DNA from: Chloroflexota bacterium
Lineage (GTDB): Bacteria > Chloroflexota > Anaerolineae > Aggregatilineales > J027
Length of the DNA: 64,000 bases
Direction of reading: 5' to 3'
NCBI GenBank assembly: GCA_013112715.1
Contig: JABFGB010000001.1
Span: forward strand, 62,001-126,000
Below the pieces are notes generated by a model, which worked only from the letters and a program-made list of their open reading frames with translations, had not been told where the DNA came from and did no database searches. Made by a program: the position numbers and the translations under genes. Below are positions 17,070 to 26,458 of this stretch, piece after piece. Numbering within the stretch: the first letter of the stretch is position 1; each line of letters begins with the position of its first letter.

Positions 17070-17852
17070 TTAAGCTGGAACAATGGGTAGGCTGTTACAA
17101 TCGCCTTGCGTCTCTAGCCACTGCGGATTGCTGACCACCCAGCCTTCCTGACCATTGGGGCGCCGTACTTTGAGCCAAGTTCGATTTTGGCTGTCCACAT
17201 TGCGGCCACTGGCACTCAGCGGTTCATTTAAATTGAAACTCCCCAATTTGTCAAAATTCTCCCCCGGCCCGCTGCGGATGTTGAGATTGCCAATCATCAC
17301 GCGGGCATTGCATGTGCCCACCTGTGGGGTGGGTTGTTCGGCCTGACCGCTGGCGGGGTTATTGGCAATTGCGCCCTCCTCCAACACCTCTAGGCTGACG
17401 GTGGCAATCTGACTGGCGACATTACGATAGTAGGCAACGACTTCAAGGGTATAGGTTCCGGTGCGGTCTGGCAGCCACCCCAACACCACATCGGCGACGG
17501 TTGAATTGGCAGGCAGTGATTTACTGCTGCTAATACGCCCATTCACCGACATCTGAATGCGGCTGACCGTAACGGGGTGTTCGGCATGGACAATCACATC
17601 CACCGCCTGCCCCACCGTTACCTGTTGGCCGTTTTGGGGTTGAATGACTTGGATGGTGGGAGGTGTATTGTTGGAGGGGTCATTTGCCACCGCGTTCAAC
17701 GTTTGTTGGGCCGATTCAGCCGCGGCGGTGGGTTTTTCCTCGCCCTCCCCTTTGCGTTGCAGCGACAAACATCCCAAACTTGCCAACAGCAAACCAATCA
17801 ATACCAGTGTTGGCATCACCCATAAATTGTTTTTCCGGCGGGGGGCAACCAT
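17070..17852 (-). CDS. Membrane-anchored Ig-like plus SH3b protein
   Basis: The 260-residue protein has a basic start (MVAPRRKNN) and one hydrophobic segment (PTLVLIGLLLASLGC) that may be a lipobox-like signal or an anchor, since a Cys follows LASLG. A low-complexity linker is followed by an Ig-like beta domain (about 75-165, with PTIQVIQPQNGQQVTVGQ and VNGRISSS) and a C-terminal SH3b domain (about 180-255, with LNIRSGPGENFDKLGSF and WLKVRRPNGQEGWV). The ATG at 17852 follows AGGAGA; an upstream TTG at 17924 is rejected. It probably displays its SH3b domain outside the membrane. Together with the protein at 93 and the MalF at 31883, it shows heavy use of SH3b modules in this genome. Confidence 0.75.
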   Translation of the reverse strand: MVAPRRKNNLWVMPTLVLIGLLLASLGCLSLQRKGEGEEKPTAAAESAQQTLNAVANDPSNNTPPTIQVIQPQNGQQVTVGQAVDVIVHAEHPVTVSRIQMSVNGRISSSKSLPANSTVADVVLGWLPDRTGTYTLEVVAYYRNVASQIATVSLEVLEEGAIANNPASGQAEQPTPQVGTCNARVMIGNLNIRSGPGENFDKLGSFNLNEPLSASGRNVDSQNRTWLKVRRPNGQEGWVVSNPQWLETQGDCNSLPIVPA

Positions 17853-18022
17853 CCCACATCTCCTAAAATTCCAAATATCAGTAAGGTCTAATGGGATTAT
17901 AGGGTTTTGGTCAAAAATCGCCAACGGATAGAGAGAAATCCACCGATGTTTGGGAGGGCAGGATTTTCATGTTTGGGGATATGCTGAAAGATGGGAATTG
18001 AAATATTTGGAGACAATTCATT

Positions 18023-18331
18023 ATGGCGGTTGGTGGTCGTGATCCTAAAAAAGTAGATTGGCACAAAATCGCTAAACCTTATGCCATCAAAAACAAATTA
18101 CGCCAAGTTCGCACATCTTGTGGAACTCTAGCGGTTTGTGGTGGATTTTTACTATATGCGGGCATTGTAATGGATGATTTTATAGTTATAACGATAGGGC
18201 TTCTGCTAGTATTAGCAGCGCTTGCTATATTGATTCAATGGGAACTCATCAAAAAAGATTATGCCAAGAACTACAAAAAGAACCTCCGGCAGTGGAAAAA
18301 AACGAAGAAAAACAACACGGGGAGGAATTAA
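18023..18331 (+). CDS. Small two-TM membrane protein of unknown function
   Basis: This 102-residue protein has two predicted TM helices (about 32-50, TLAVCGGFLLYAGIVMD, and 52-74, FIVITIGLLLVLAALAILI) and a very basic C-terminus rich in Lys (NYKKNLRQWKKTKKNN). The N-terminus is also basic, so both ends are probably cytoplasmic. It is more AT-rich than its neighbours. A GGAGA motif lies 7 bases before the ATG. No family is recognised. It stands alone on the plus strand between minus-strand genes. Confidence 0.55.
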   Translation: MAVGGRDPKKVDWHKIAKPYAIKNKLRQVRTSCGTLAVCGGFLLYAGIVMDDFIVITIGLLLVLAALAILIQWELIKKDYAKNYKKNLRQWKKTKKNNTGRN

Positions 18332-18376
18332 TCAAAAAGGCGACCCCTTTGATTGAGCCGCCCTTTGTCATTTTGC

Positions 18377-19378
18377 TTATTCCAGCCAGACCCCCGGCAT
18401 ATTCTTGGGGACTTCGATGGCTTTAAAGGTTGGGGTTTTGCGTGCGCCATGTGATTGCACCCACGGCCACATGCGATCTAACCCCGCTGCCAATGGAGTT
18501 TCATAATCCAGCGGCAAATCGAACGCCTCTCGCACTTTGCGATGGATGGCATAGGCATGAACCACCTCATGTCGCGCTGGCAGGTAACGCACTTCCGGTT
18601 GAACCCCCATCACTCGACCCACTTCTTTGACCAGTTGATTGACCGTGACCGGGGTATCCGCACCCAGATTAAAAATCTCATTACGGGCATCGGGGTTCAC
18701 AGGCGCATGAGCCAAGACCGGGGCAACGTCACCAATATAGGTAAACCCACGACTCTGCTCCCCATCCCCAAACACGGTCACAGGCTTATCTTGCATGATC
18801 TGGTTCATGAAAATGCCGATCACGTTGCGATAGCGGTCTGCGATATTTTGCCGTTCGCCATAGACGTTGTGGGGGCGGAAGATGGTATAGGGCAGACCAA
18901 ACATCTCATAGGCCAAGCGCAAATCTTGTTCTACTGCCGCCTTTGCCACGCCATAGGGGTCTTCGGGGGAGGGCTTCATATCCTCAGTCATGGGGGGTGG
19001 CGCACTGCCATACACGGCGATAGATGAGGTAAACACAAAATGCTCCGCGCCATAATTGACGGCGGCATTTAGCAAATTCACGCTGCCAATCAGGTTATTG
19101 GTGTAGTTGAAGCGCCGAATAAAATGGCTCAGGCCCTCCGCCGCATATGCCGCCAAATGATAGACATATTTGGGGCGGTGTTCGGCAAAAATCTTGTTAA
19201 TCAGGTCGTGGTCTACGATGCTGCCTTGAATGAAAGTGGCATTGGAATTGACATTATCTTGATAGCCGCCGCTCAGGTCGTCCATCGCCAAGACGTGAAA
19301 GCCCATCTTGAGTAGTTCATCTACGAGATGCGAACCGATAAACCCGGCAGCACCCGTTACAATTACGGTGTCTGACAT
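18377..19378 (-). CDS. NAD-dependent sugar-nucleotide epimerase/dehydratase
   Basis: The 333-residue extended short-chain dehydrogenase has the NAD-binding motif TGAAGFIGSH at the N-terminus and the catalytic YxxxK in DPYGVAKAAVE (Tyr142, Lys146), with a preceding serine in FTSSIAVYG. Substrate-side motifs RPHNVYGERQN and the length match UDP-glucose 4-epimerase-like enzymes. It likely acts on a nucleotide sugar for cell-surface glycans; the exact sugar is not visible. Two in-frame ATGs occur. The second (19378) has a better-spaced GCGAGG site, but 19384 is possible. The next gene in the same direction starts 98 bases further on and belongs to a different function. Confidence 0.85.
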   Translation of the reverse strand: MSDTVIVTGAAGFIGSHLVDELLKMGFHVLAMDDLSGGYQDNVNSNATFIQGSIVDHDLINKIFAEHRPKYVYHLAAYAAEGLSHFIRRFNYTNNLIGSVNLLNAAVNYGAEHFVFTSSIAVYGSAPPPMTEDMKPSPEDPYGVAKAAVEQDLRLAYEMFGLPYTIFRPHNVYGERQNIADRYRNVIGIFMNQIMQDKPVTVFGDGEQSRGFTYIGDVAPVLAHAPVNPDARNEIFNLGADTPVTVNQLVKEVGRVMGVQPEVRYLPARHEVVHAYAIHRKVREAFDLPLDYETPLAAGLDRMWPWVQSHGARKTPTFKAIEVPKNMPGVWLE

Positions 19379-19480
19379 AGACATCCTCGCTCAAAATCGA
19401 AATGTTGAATTAACGCCGCGCTAGATTACACAAATGTGGGGCAGGTGACAAGGGCAATTCAACATGATTCTCCGGATGAA

Positions 19481-20329
19481 TTACCCATCCAGTGGTCTGT
19501 CTTCATCATTTAAGGCGGCTAATTCTTCCGGCAAAATCCGCACTTCCCGCGCCACCGCCCGCGCAAAAATCAGAAAACCAGAATGGCCGATCATCTCATC
19601 ATTCGGGCGTACCCGATCAGGAATAGTAATCCACGGGCGCATGATTAATTCTTCGGCTTGGAGCAGATACCACGCGCCATGATAAAGCTCACGCAGCACT
19701 GTCACCATTTGATTGACCGTTGGCACAAACACACCCAAAAATCCCCCACCCCGCAAGACTTCCCGTGCCCGCCCCAAAAATGCTTCGGGGTTATGCAGGT
19801 CAAGAAATACAGCGTGGACATCGGCTTGCTCGAACCCTTCGGCAATGTCTTTTTCGATAAACGTCACCCGATGGTCGAGGCCCAACATGCGTAGATTTTT
19901 GATGGCGCGGTCAAGGTGTTTGGATTTGCGCTCATAGCTGTACACATGGCCCGATTCACCGACCATCAACGCCAAGACACTGGTGAGTGCGCCGCTACCT
20001 GCCCCGGCCTCAATCACGTGCATTCCTTCACGTAGGCCCAATTTCAGAGCGATATAGCCGAGGTCTTTGGGATAGATAATCTGCGTTTCGCGCTTGAGTT
20101 CGTTAATCACATCATCCAAACTCGGCGGCAAAATATACATACCCATGCCTATGTTGGTGCGGGCCTGCGTGCCATAGGGCAGGCCGATAATATCGTCAAG
20201 CAAAATCTGGCCGAGATGGGTCTGTAATTTTTCACCCGTGCGGATGGTACGCAAAAAAACACGGCGATCTTTACCGACAAACATCACCGTGTCACCGTAT
20301 TGAACGTAAGGAGTATTGGGAAGGCTCAC
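19481..20329 (-). CDS. trmI: tRNA (adenine-58-N1)-methyltransferase
   Basis: The 282-residue SAM-dependent enzyme matches TrmI: an N-terminal beta domain (MFVGKDRRVFLRT, HLGQILLDDIIGLPYG) and a Rossmann methyltransferase domain with SAM motif I VIEAGAGSGALTSVL (about 106-120). The IYPKDLGYIALKLGLREGM and VFLDLHNPEAFL motifs are also typical; the latter carries the D-x-x-x-P type catalytic region. It methylates A58 in the T-loop of tRNAs and acts as a homotetramer in known bacteria. The start is a GTG at 20329, since no in-frame ATG lies nearby. It lies 11 bases after the small gene at 20341 and is likely co-transcribed with it. Confidence 0.92.
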   Translation of the reverse strand: MSLPNTPYVQYGDTVMFVGKDRRVFLRTIRTGEKLQTHLGQILLDDIIGLPYGTQARTNIGMGMYILPPSLDDVINELKRETQIIYPKDLGYIALKLGLREGMHVIEAGAGSGALTSVLALMVGESGHVYSYERKSKHLDRAIKNLRMLGLDHRVTFIEKDIAEGFEQADVHAVFLDLHNPEAFLGRAREVLRGGGFLGVFVPTVNQMVTVLRELYHGAWYLLQAEELIMRPWITIPDRVRPNDEMIGHSGFLIFARAVAREVRILPEELAALNDEDRPLDG

Positions 20330-20340
20330 ATAAATTCCAG

Positions 20341-20712
20341 TTAGGGGTTCACTAAATAAATGGTCTCGGTGCCGAGCAGACTATAGACGACACGCCGTAG
20401 AAAGGAATCATCCCAAGCAAGTTTTTCGCCAATCTGACGGATGGTACGATGTTCATCCACCTGCCAGATAAAAGCCCACTGCTCCGGCGAAAGGGTGTCC
20501 TCGGCATTAAAACGATCTGCTTCGCTATTGGAAAACACCACCACCATATCCAAATTGGGCACGAAGTTGGCGGCAAATTGATCGGCATGACTTTGCAGCA
20601 TCTCTTTAGCGGTTTGGGCGTTGCGGAAATCTGCCGAATTCGGTTTGTTTTGAAAAGTGCGAATAATACGGTCAAAAGCGCGTTCGGTACGATTATAATC
20701 TGTTGGTTTCAT
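20341..20712 (-). CDS. Small protein with DUF4388-like C-terminal helical region
   Basis: A 123-residue cytoplasmic protein of uncertain family. The N-terminal half is helical and charged. The C-terminal part (about 70-123, EQWAFIWQVDEHRTIRQIGEKL followed by LRRVVYSLLGTETIYLV) resembles the winged-helix-like segment seen after DUF4388 domains in Chloroflexi and Deltaproteobacteria proteins, so a role in regulation or motility-type signalling is possible but weakly supported. The ATG at 20712 is preferred over a TTG at 20724. It precedes trmI by 11 bases in the same direction, suggesting an operon. Confidence 0.6.
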   Translation of the reverse strand: MKPTDYNRTERAFDRIIRTFQNKPNSADFRNAQTAKEMLQSHADQFAANFVPNLDMVVVFSNSEADRFNAEDTLSPEQWAFIWQVDEHRTIRQIGEKLAWDDSFLRRVVYSLLGTETIYLVNP

Positions 20713-20807
20713 AGAACGCCGCAATCCTTGATAAATCTAGTGATAAAGATGTTTTTATCTTACCGCAGTTATCAAGGCATAGTCAAAACCACAAACCGCA
20801 TCAAAAC

Positions 20808-22424
20808 CTATTCATCACGCAGCCACAACTCGCGGGGATCATAGGGGTCGCAAGCGCTCGGTAAGGTCAATAGTGCCTGACCATGCAGCGCGGCACGCAA
20901 AGCCTCGCGGTCATCCCACGCATGTTCAATTTTGCCAAAACACATGCTTTGTTCATGTCCCTTGCCACATGCCAATACCACGTCGTTCGCTTTTGCCATC
21001 TGGCAGGCCAGCAAAATCGCCCGTCCGCGATCCGGCTCAATAAAGAGGGTTTCGCCATCCACTGAGCCTTTGCTACGAGCGCCCTCCGCCATTTCTGCCA
21101 AAATGCCCAAGAGGGATTCGGTGCGGGGGTCTTCGGCGGTTAGGATAGAAATGTCAGCATGTTCTCCAGCGATTTCGGCCATCAGACGGCGCTTTTCACG
21201 GTCACGCAGGCCAGCACTGCCAAAAACCACAATCACCCTTCCCCCTTCTGGCAAAATCAAACGGGCCGTTTCGAGCGTTTTTAAGAGGGCGTTCGGTGTA
21301 TGGGCAAAATCCACAAAGGCATTAAAAGCCTGCCCCTCATCAATCCGTTCCATGCGACCCGGAATCAACGGCAAATCGGCAATCCCCTGCGGAATGGCAT
21401 TAATCATACGCTGCTGATGGGTGAGTTGGGGCATGGCAGAAATCGCGGCGATAATGCCAGCCAGTGCGTTGGAAATATTGTAAGCGCCCAAAAGAGGGAG
21501 ACGCACTGGAATATCGCCCGCATTACCCCGCAGCATAAACGAGGTATGGGTCGGGGTATAGTGAATCCGGTCAGCATAAAAATCGGCATCGGTCTGGGTC
21601 AAGCTGTAGAGCATCATATAATCGGCTCCGATGCTGGACTCGGCAAAATCCGGCGCGGCGGGGTCGTCGGCATTAATCACCGCGATTTTAGGCTGTTGGC
21701 CTTTGCGATAGGAATTTTTCATCAAGGTAAACAGTTTGCGCTTGGCATCCCGATAGTTTTCCCAACTACCATGCCAATCCAAATGCTCATGGGTCACATT
21801 GGTCATGACAGCCACATCTATATCCACGCCATTGATGCGTCCCTGATCAATGCCGAATGACGTGGCCTCCAAAACGCAGTGGGTCATACCCGCTTCAACC
21901 ATTTGGCGTAAGTAATGCTGGACTTCATGAGCAGGGGGAGTCGTCACGTGCAAGCCGGTTGGGATTTCGGTAGCGCCAATGACTGCGCTGACCGTCGAAA
22001 TTAGGCCGACTTTGATGCCAGACGCTTTGAGAATATGATAGGCAATGGTTGAGGTTGTGGTTTTGCCATCCGTCCCCGTAATCGCAATGACAACCAAACG
22101 CCGTGAAGGAAAGCCCTCATAGGCCGCCGCCAGATAGCCAAAGGCTTGATAGCCATCCGCGACCTGTGCATAGGGTACACCCTGTAAATCGGCTTGTACT
22201 TGATCGAGAGGCAGTTCGCCGACTATCGCTGCCGCACCATTGGCAACGGCCTGTGTGATATAACGATGACCGTCGGTGCTGCGGCCTTTGCGTGCGACAA
22301 ACACCCCGCCGGGTTTCACTTCGCGGGCGTTTTCGGTGACGGGGGCCGTAATGGTGGGATTGCCAGCCGGGGCAGAGAATTCAAATGGTAGGGCGCTTAA
22401 CAAGTCTGAAAATGTAAGGGGCAT
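20808..22424 (-). CDS. murE: MurE-type UDP-MurNAc-tripeptide synthetase
   Basis: The 538-residue Mur ligase adds the third amino acid to the UDP-MurNAc dipeptide in peptidoglycan precursor synthesis. Three domains are visible: a MurE-type N-terminal domain (VKPGGVFVARKGRSTDGH), the ATP-binding central domain (ITGTDGKTTTSTIAYH, Lys121; TNVTHEHLDWHG; DAKRKLF with the likely carbamylated Lys), and the C-terminal ligase domain (GRVIVVFGSAGLRDREKR). The motif that reads DNPR in meso-diaminopimelate-specific enzymes is AEDPRTE here, so Arg is kept but Asn is not; the added amino acid cannot be assigned safely. The ATG at 22424 follows GATGAGG. A 48-residue upstream extension is rejected because it precedes the family start. 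It is a single mur gene, without a neighbouring cell-wall cluster. Confidence 0.88.
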   Translation of the reverse strand: MPLTFSDLLSALPFEFSAPAGNPTITAPVTENAREVKPGGVFVARKGRSTDGHRYITQAVANGAAAIVGELPLDQVQADLQGVPYAQVADGYQAFGYLAAAYEGFPSRRLVVIAITGTDGKTTTSTIAYHILKASGIKVGLISTVSAVIGATEIPTGLHVTTPPAHEVQHYLRQMVEAGMTHCVLEATSFGIDQGRINGVDIDVAVMTNVTHEHLDWHGSWENYRDAKRKLFTLMKNSYRKGQQPKIAVINADDPAAPDFAESSIGADYMMLYSLTQTDADFYADRIHYTPTHTSFMLRGNAGDIPVRLPLLGAYNISNALAGIIAAISAMPQLTHQQRMINAIPQGIADLPLIPGRMERIDEGQAFNAFVDFAHTPNALLKTLETARLILPEGGRVIVVFGSAGLRDREKRRLMAEIAGEHADISILTAEDPRTESLLGILAEMAEGARSKGSVDGETLFIEPDRGRAILLACQMAKANDVVLACGKGHEQSMCFGKIEHAWDDREALRAALHGQALLTLPSACDPYDPRELWLRDE

Positions 22425-22601
22425 CTCAACCTCATCCGATGGAAAAGAAAGCGGCAGGAATTGTAACGACGATGATGAATGGAAGCAATAAAAGTAGACG
22501 GCAAAAATCAAAGCAAGTACAATTTGAATATCGTGCTTGTCATCGCTCATCCCATCATGAAAAAACATTTTATCTTCGAGAGGCCAGACTTAGATTAAAC
22601 T

Positions 22602-24458
22602 ATGTCTCCAAACGTTGTGACACTCTATGGTCTGCTGAGTAATGCGCTTGCGGCCATATTGGGGTTGGCGGTCATGTTCATCGCCCTATGGCAAAATGCC
22701 CGCGCCCGCCTCAACCAATATCTCGCAATCAGCATGGGCATGTTAGCAGGCTGGGCATTTTTTACTTCCTTGACATATGTAGGGCAATTTCTGGAATTAG
22801 ACGGACAAAACCTCGTTCACATCACTACTAGTTTTTATATGCTTGCCATTGCGGGGTTGTTCTTTTTCATTACGGAATTTGAAAGTGAAAATCGGCGACG
22901 GCTATTCGAGGGGCGGATACTGGCACTCTTCTGGCTCATGGTCATTTTAGGGACGACGTGGAGCAATAGATTTTGGCAAGATGCCATAGTCGGAAATCAC
23001 GGGGAATATCGGTTTCAGCCGACCACTTGGGGTATCGTCCTATGGGCGTTGGCGACCCCCTCGTTAGCGTTTGTCGCCTTTGTGCGCGACCCACAACCCA
23101 AAGATGCCTTTTCGCCGATCCGTCGGGCCATGGTGCCCATTGTGATTGGCAGCGGGTTTTCAGTTCTAAATCTTCCATTAGGTGAGCTTATCGAAATCAC
23201 TTTGGTTCAAATCAGTATGATCTGGGTGGCCCGGTTAATTTTGAATGACCAGCTATTTAACCCACTCGTCCAATTGTATAACCAGCTTGCCAGCAAAAAT
23301 GCACAATTGGAAGAAGCGACCCGCCGCAAAAGTGAGTTTCTTGCCAACATGAGTCACGAACTTCGCACCCCACTCAACAGCATTATTGGGTATACCGAGT
23401 TGGTGACAGGCGGAACTTATGGCCCGCTCAACAAAGTGCAGACTGACCGGATTGATAAAGTCAACCAGAACGGCAAGCGACTGTTAGCCCTGATTAACAA
23501 TGTACTGGATTTGAGCAAAATTGATGCGGGCAGGTTGGATATTTTCCCGACGCGAGTCTCCCCTACTCTGCTGATTGACGAAATTATGAATACGCTGCAA
23601 CCTCTTGCTGATCAGAAAGGACTGCATATATCACGGGGCTATTATGGTCTGCCAGCGATTTTTGTGGATGAGGTTCGTGCCCGCCAAATCATCCTCAATG
23701 TCATCGCCAATGCCATCAAATTTACGCCATCCGGTGGCGTAACCATTAGCGGCTATCTGGATGCGACTCGGAATCAGGTGGTCGTTAGTGTGCGTGATAC
23801 AGGTATTGGGATTCAACCCACTGATGCCGAAAAAATCTTTAAGGCTTTTGAGTATTGGAAATCCCCCCAAGAAAATGAAGGTACAGGGCTTGGTTTGGCC
23901 GTAGCACGACGTTTGGTTGAACTGCATGGAGGCCGTCTGTGGTTTGAAAGCACCCCCCAGCGTGGCAGCACCTTTTATATCGCCTTTCCAGCGGCGGTTG
24001 AGCGTGATGAACAAAACAAAATCCAGCAAATCATCGCCCAAAATACCATCTTGGTAGACGGACGGCGGCCTTTGGTGCTGGCAATTGATGACGACCCTGA
24101 GTCTATTGAAGTCATTCAAGGCTATTTGAATCGAGACGGATTTCAAGTCTATGCGGCTTTTTCGGGTCGAGAGGGCCTGCTGCGGGCACGTGAACTAAGC
24201 CCTTCGGTCATTGTGCTCGATATTTTTATGCCGGGGATGGACGGTTGGGGTGTTTTGGAGGCGCTAAAATCTGACCCTGATCTCAAAAACATCCCGGTGA
24301 TTATCCTCAGCATGGCGGAACATGGCGGCATCGCCAAAGATTTGGGGGCGTTCGCATCGTTGAGCAAACCTGTCAGCCGTCGAACTTTAGTGGGTGTCGT
24401 GCAGTCGGCCTATTTACAAGGGGCGCAAGCCTCTCCACCTGTGTTGCAGGAGGCTTAA
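22602..24458 (+). CDS. Membrane hybrid histidine kinase with C-terminal receiver (1)
   Basis: This 618-residue protein has an N-terminal sensor region of about seven TM helices (residues about 8-210), a HisKA domain with the phosphorylated histidine His252 in NMSHELRTPLNSIIGYTE, a HATPase domain (N box NVIANAIKFT, G1 DTGIGI, G2 GTGLGLAVARRL) and a receiver domain whose acceptor is Asp540 in VLDIFMPGMDGW. Such kinases sense a membrane or intracellular cue and relay phosphate within themselves. The cue is unknown. Its stop and the start of the next kinase overlap by one base (TAATG), so translation is probably coupled. It heads a five-gene signalling run that continues to 29004. Confidence 0.9.
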   Translation: MSPNVVTLYGLLSNALAAILGLAVMFIALWQNARARLNQYLAISMGMLAGWAFFTSLTYVGQFLELDGQNLVHITTSFYMLAIAGLFFFITEFESENRRRLFEGRILALFWLMVILGTTWSNRFWQDAIVGNHGEYRFQPTTWGIVLWALATPSLAFVAFVRDPQPKDAFSPIRRAMVPIVIGSGFSVLNLPLGELIEITLVQISMIWVARLILNDQLFNPLVQLYNQLASKNAQLEEATRRKSEFLANMSHELRTPLNSIIGYTELVTGGTYGPLNKVQTDRIDKVNQNGKRLLALINNVLDLSKIDAGRLDIFPTRVSPTLLIDEIMNTLQPLADQKGLHISRGYYGLPAIFVDEVRARQIILNVIANAIKFTPSGGVTISGYLDATRNQVVVSVRDTGIGIQPTDAEKIFKAFEYWKSPQENEGTGLGLAVARRLVELHGGRLWFESTPQRGSTFYIAFPAAVERDEQNKIQQIIAQNTILVDGRRPLVLAIDDDPESIEVIQGYLNRDGFQVYAAFSGREGLLRARELSPSVIVLDIFMPGMDGWGVLEALKSDPDLKNIPVIILSMAEHGGIAKDLGAFASLSKPVSRRTLVGVVQSAYLQGAQASPPVLQEA

Positions 24459-26317
24459 TGGAGCAGGTCTCGACGGTTTCGTTGATTGTTACCGGTGTCA
24501 ACAGCATCACCGCGCTGGTGAGTGCTACCATGATGCTCTTAGTGTATTGGCAAAACCCACATAATCGGCTCAATCAGATTTTTTCGGCGATGGTTTTCTC
24601 TTTGCTGATTTACAGTCTATCGCTGATTATGGCTCGCTATATAGACACCTTTAACCTTGACCCCGAAATTACCTTTTATATCAATACTAGCCTGTATGGT
24701 ATTTTTCTAATTCTGCTGCTGGCCTTTACATTGGCCTTCACCAATAGTTGGAAACGCGGTGTTCATCCCCTAATGATTACGGCCCTCGTGGTGCTCGTCG
24801 TCACCAACTATCTCTCATGGTCGGGCCAAGCCCATGCCAGCATGAAACCCTCGGCTGAACAAGGGGGAAGTTATGTCATTCTGCTGACGCCCATCGGATT
24901 GGTATCTTCTGGTATTTTTCTCATCTTCCCGGTAATCAGTGCCATGCTGTTGTGGAAAACCCGTGAGCACAATGGCCGGGTTCGGCATCTTTGGGTCGCA
25001 CCAGTGCTCATTTTGTTTGGCATTATCTGGACAATTGTTATTTGGCCGATTTTGCTGATTCCACTCAATGGGATTACTCTAGCAGTCGCCACTTTTATTT
25101 TGGGACGAGCTGTCCTGATGGATCAATTGTTTAATCCGTTGGCCCAACTCAGTGCCGAACTTGCCGTCAAAAACAGCCAACTACGCGAGGCTGACCGACT
25201 CAAAAGTCAGTTTTTAGCCAATATGAGTCATGAGCTTCGCACCCCCCTCAATAGCATCATCGGATATACCGACCTTGTAGCCGAGGGAGTCTATGGCGAA
25301 GTCAACCCACAGCAAGTGGATCGCCTCGAAAAAGTGACACGCAATGCTCGTAGCCTGCTTACGTTGATTAATGATATTCTTGATCTCAGCCGGATTGAGG
25401 CAGGCAGCATTACTTTAAACACCGAACCCATCCACACTCGTGAAATGCTTGATAGTGTGTTGACCATCCTTGACCCACAAATCAATGGGAAAAATTTGAC
25501 CGTCTTGCGTGAATACGCGGACGATGTGCCCCCTATACTCGCCGACCCGATGCGGGCGCGACAAATCTTGCTGAATATCCTAAGCAATGCCGTTAAATTT
25601 ACAGCAGTTGGGCATATTCGGGTCAAAGCTACCCCCAAAGGTGAGATGGTTCAGTTCGAAATCGAGGATACGGGTATTGGTATTCCCCAAGAGAAGCAGA
25701 GCCTTGTCTTTGAGGAATTTCGTCAAGTGGACAGCACTTCTACCCGCCAATATGGGGGTACGGGACTTGGCATGAGCATTACCAAACGACTCGTCGAGAT
25801 GTCCAAGGGTAAGATTTGGCTGCAAAGCCAGCCGGGAGTGGGCACGACCTTTTTTTTCACCCTGCCGATTGCCGAAAACGTTTTCCCCGCTGCTTCCCTG
25901 TCTGTCCCAAGCCCCTACCCCGTCTCGCGTTCGACCCTTGGGAGCGGGCAGCAACTCCGTGCCCTGATTATTGATGACAGCCATGATTCCCAATTATTCC
26001 TCAAAGATGCGCTGCTGGCAGATAACCGTGTATGGCAGGTGTATGCTGCAAATTCTGGACGGGAGGGCCTACGCTTTGCCCAACAAGTTCACCCCCACGT
26101 GATTTTGTTGGACGTTATGATGCCAAGTATGGATGGATGGCAGGTTCTTAAAAACCTGAAAGAAGATCATATCCTCGCCGCTATCCCCGTTGTGATTGTG
26201 AGTGCCATTGACAACTACTTCCTTGCCAAAGAAATGGGGGCGAGTGCGGTGCTGAGTAAGCCGATTGATCGGGCCAAATTACAGGAGATTTTGGAACAAA
26301 TCCTAACGCCAGCCTAA
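24458..26317 (+). CDS. Membrane hybrid histidine kinase with C-terminal receiver (2)
   Basis: This 619-residue paralogue of the kinase at 22602 has the same plan and almost the same length: about seven TM helices (8-215), HisKA with His258 in NMSHELRTPLNSIIGYTD, HATPase (NILSNAVKFT, DTGIGI, GTGLGMSITKRL), and a receiver with Asp552 in LLDVMMPSMDGW. The two share the linker QLFNPL before the kinase core. All catalytic boxes are intact. Tandem duplication is the simple explanation, and the pair might act as partners or sense different cues. A 141-base gap with a good promoter separates it from the next gene. Confidence 0.9.
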   Translation: MEQVSTVSLIVTGVNSITALVSATMMLLVYWQNPHNRLNQIFSAMVFSLLIYSLSLIMARYIDTFNLDPEITFYINTSLYGIFLILLLAFTLAFTNSWKRGVHPLMITALVVLVVTNYLSWSGQAHASMKPSAEQGGSYVILLTPIGLVSSGIFLIFPVISAMLLWKTREHNGRVRHLWVAPVLILFGIIWTIVIWPILLIPLNGITLAVATFILGRAVLMDQLFNPLAQLSAELAVKNSQLREADRLKSQFLANMSHELRTPLNSIIGYTDLVAEGVYGEVNPQQVDRLEKVTRNARSLLTLINDILDLSRIEAGSITLNTEPIHTREMLDSVLTILDPQINGKNLTVLREYADDVPPILADPMRARQILLNILSNAVKFTAVGHIRVKATPKGEMVQFEIEDTGIGIPQEKQSLVFEEFRQVDSTSTRQYGGTGLGMSITKRLVEMSKGKIWLQSQPGVGTTFFFTLPIAENVFPAASLSVPSPYPVSRSTLGSGQQLRALIIDDSHDSQLFLKDALLADNRVWQVYAANSGREGLRFAQQVHPHVILLDVMMPSMDGWQVLKNLKEDHILAAIPVVIVSAIDNYFLAKEMGASAVLSKPIDRAKLQEILEQILTPA

Positions 26318-26351
26318 CGAAAACTTGCACAATCGTACCGTTAATTCCCTG

Positions 26352-26380
26352 TGTTGGCGTTAATTCTCTTATAGTATAAT
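26352..26380 (+). promoter_or_regulatory. Probable sigma-70 promoter of the receiver gene
   Basis: A perfect TATAAT (26375-26380) is preceded by TTGGCG 15 bases upstream or TGTTGG 17 bases upstream. The transcript would start about 70 bases before the ATG at 26459, giving the last three signalling genes their own promoter. Confidence 0.5.
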
Positions 26381-26458
26381 CATCTCTCACACAATTTTGG
26401 GGGAATTTAGAAATAGAGCATAATGCCCAAACACCCTCCCAAATTTAGGAGACAAGGT

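Noticed and set aside
22425-22568. 48-residue hydrophobic N-terminal extension of MurE
   Set aside because: MurE is cytoplasmic, and the ATG at 22424 has a ribosome site and matches the family start.
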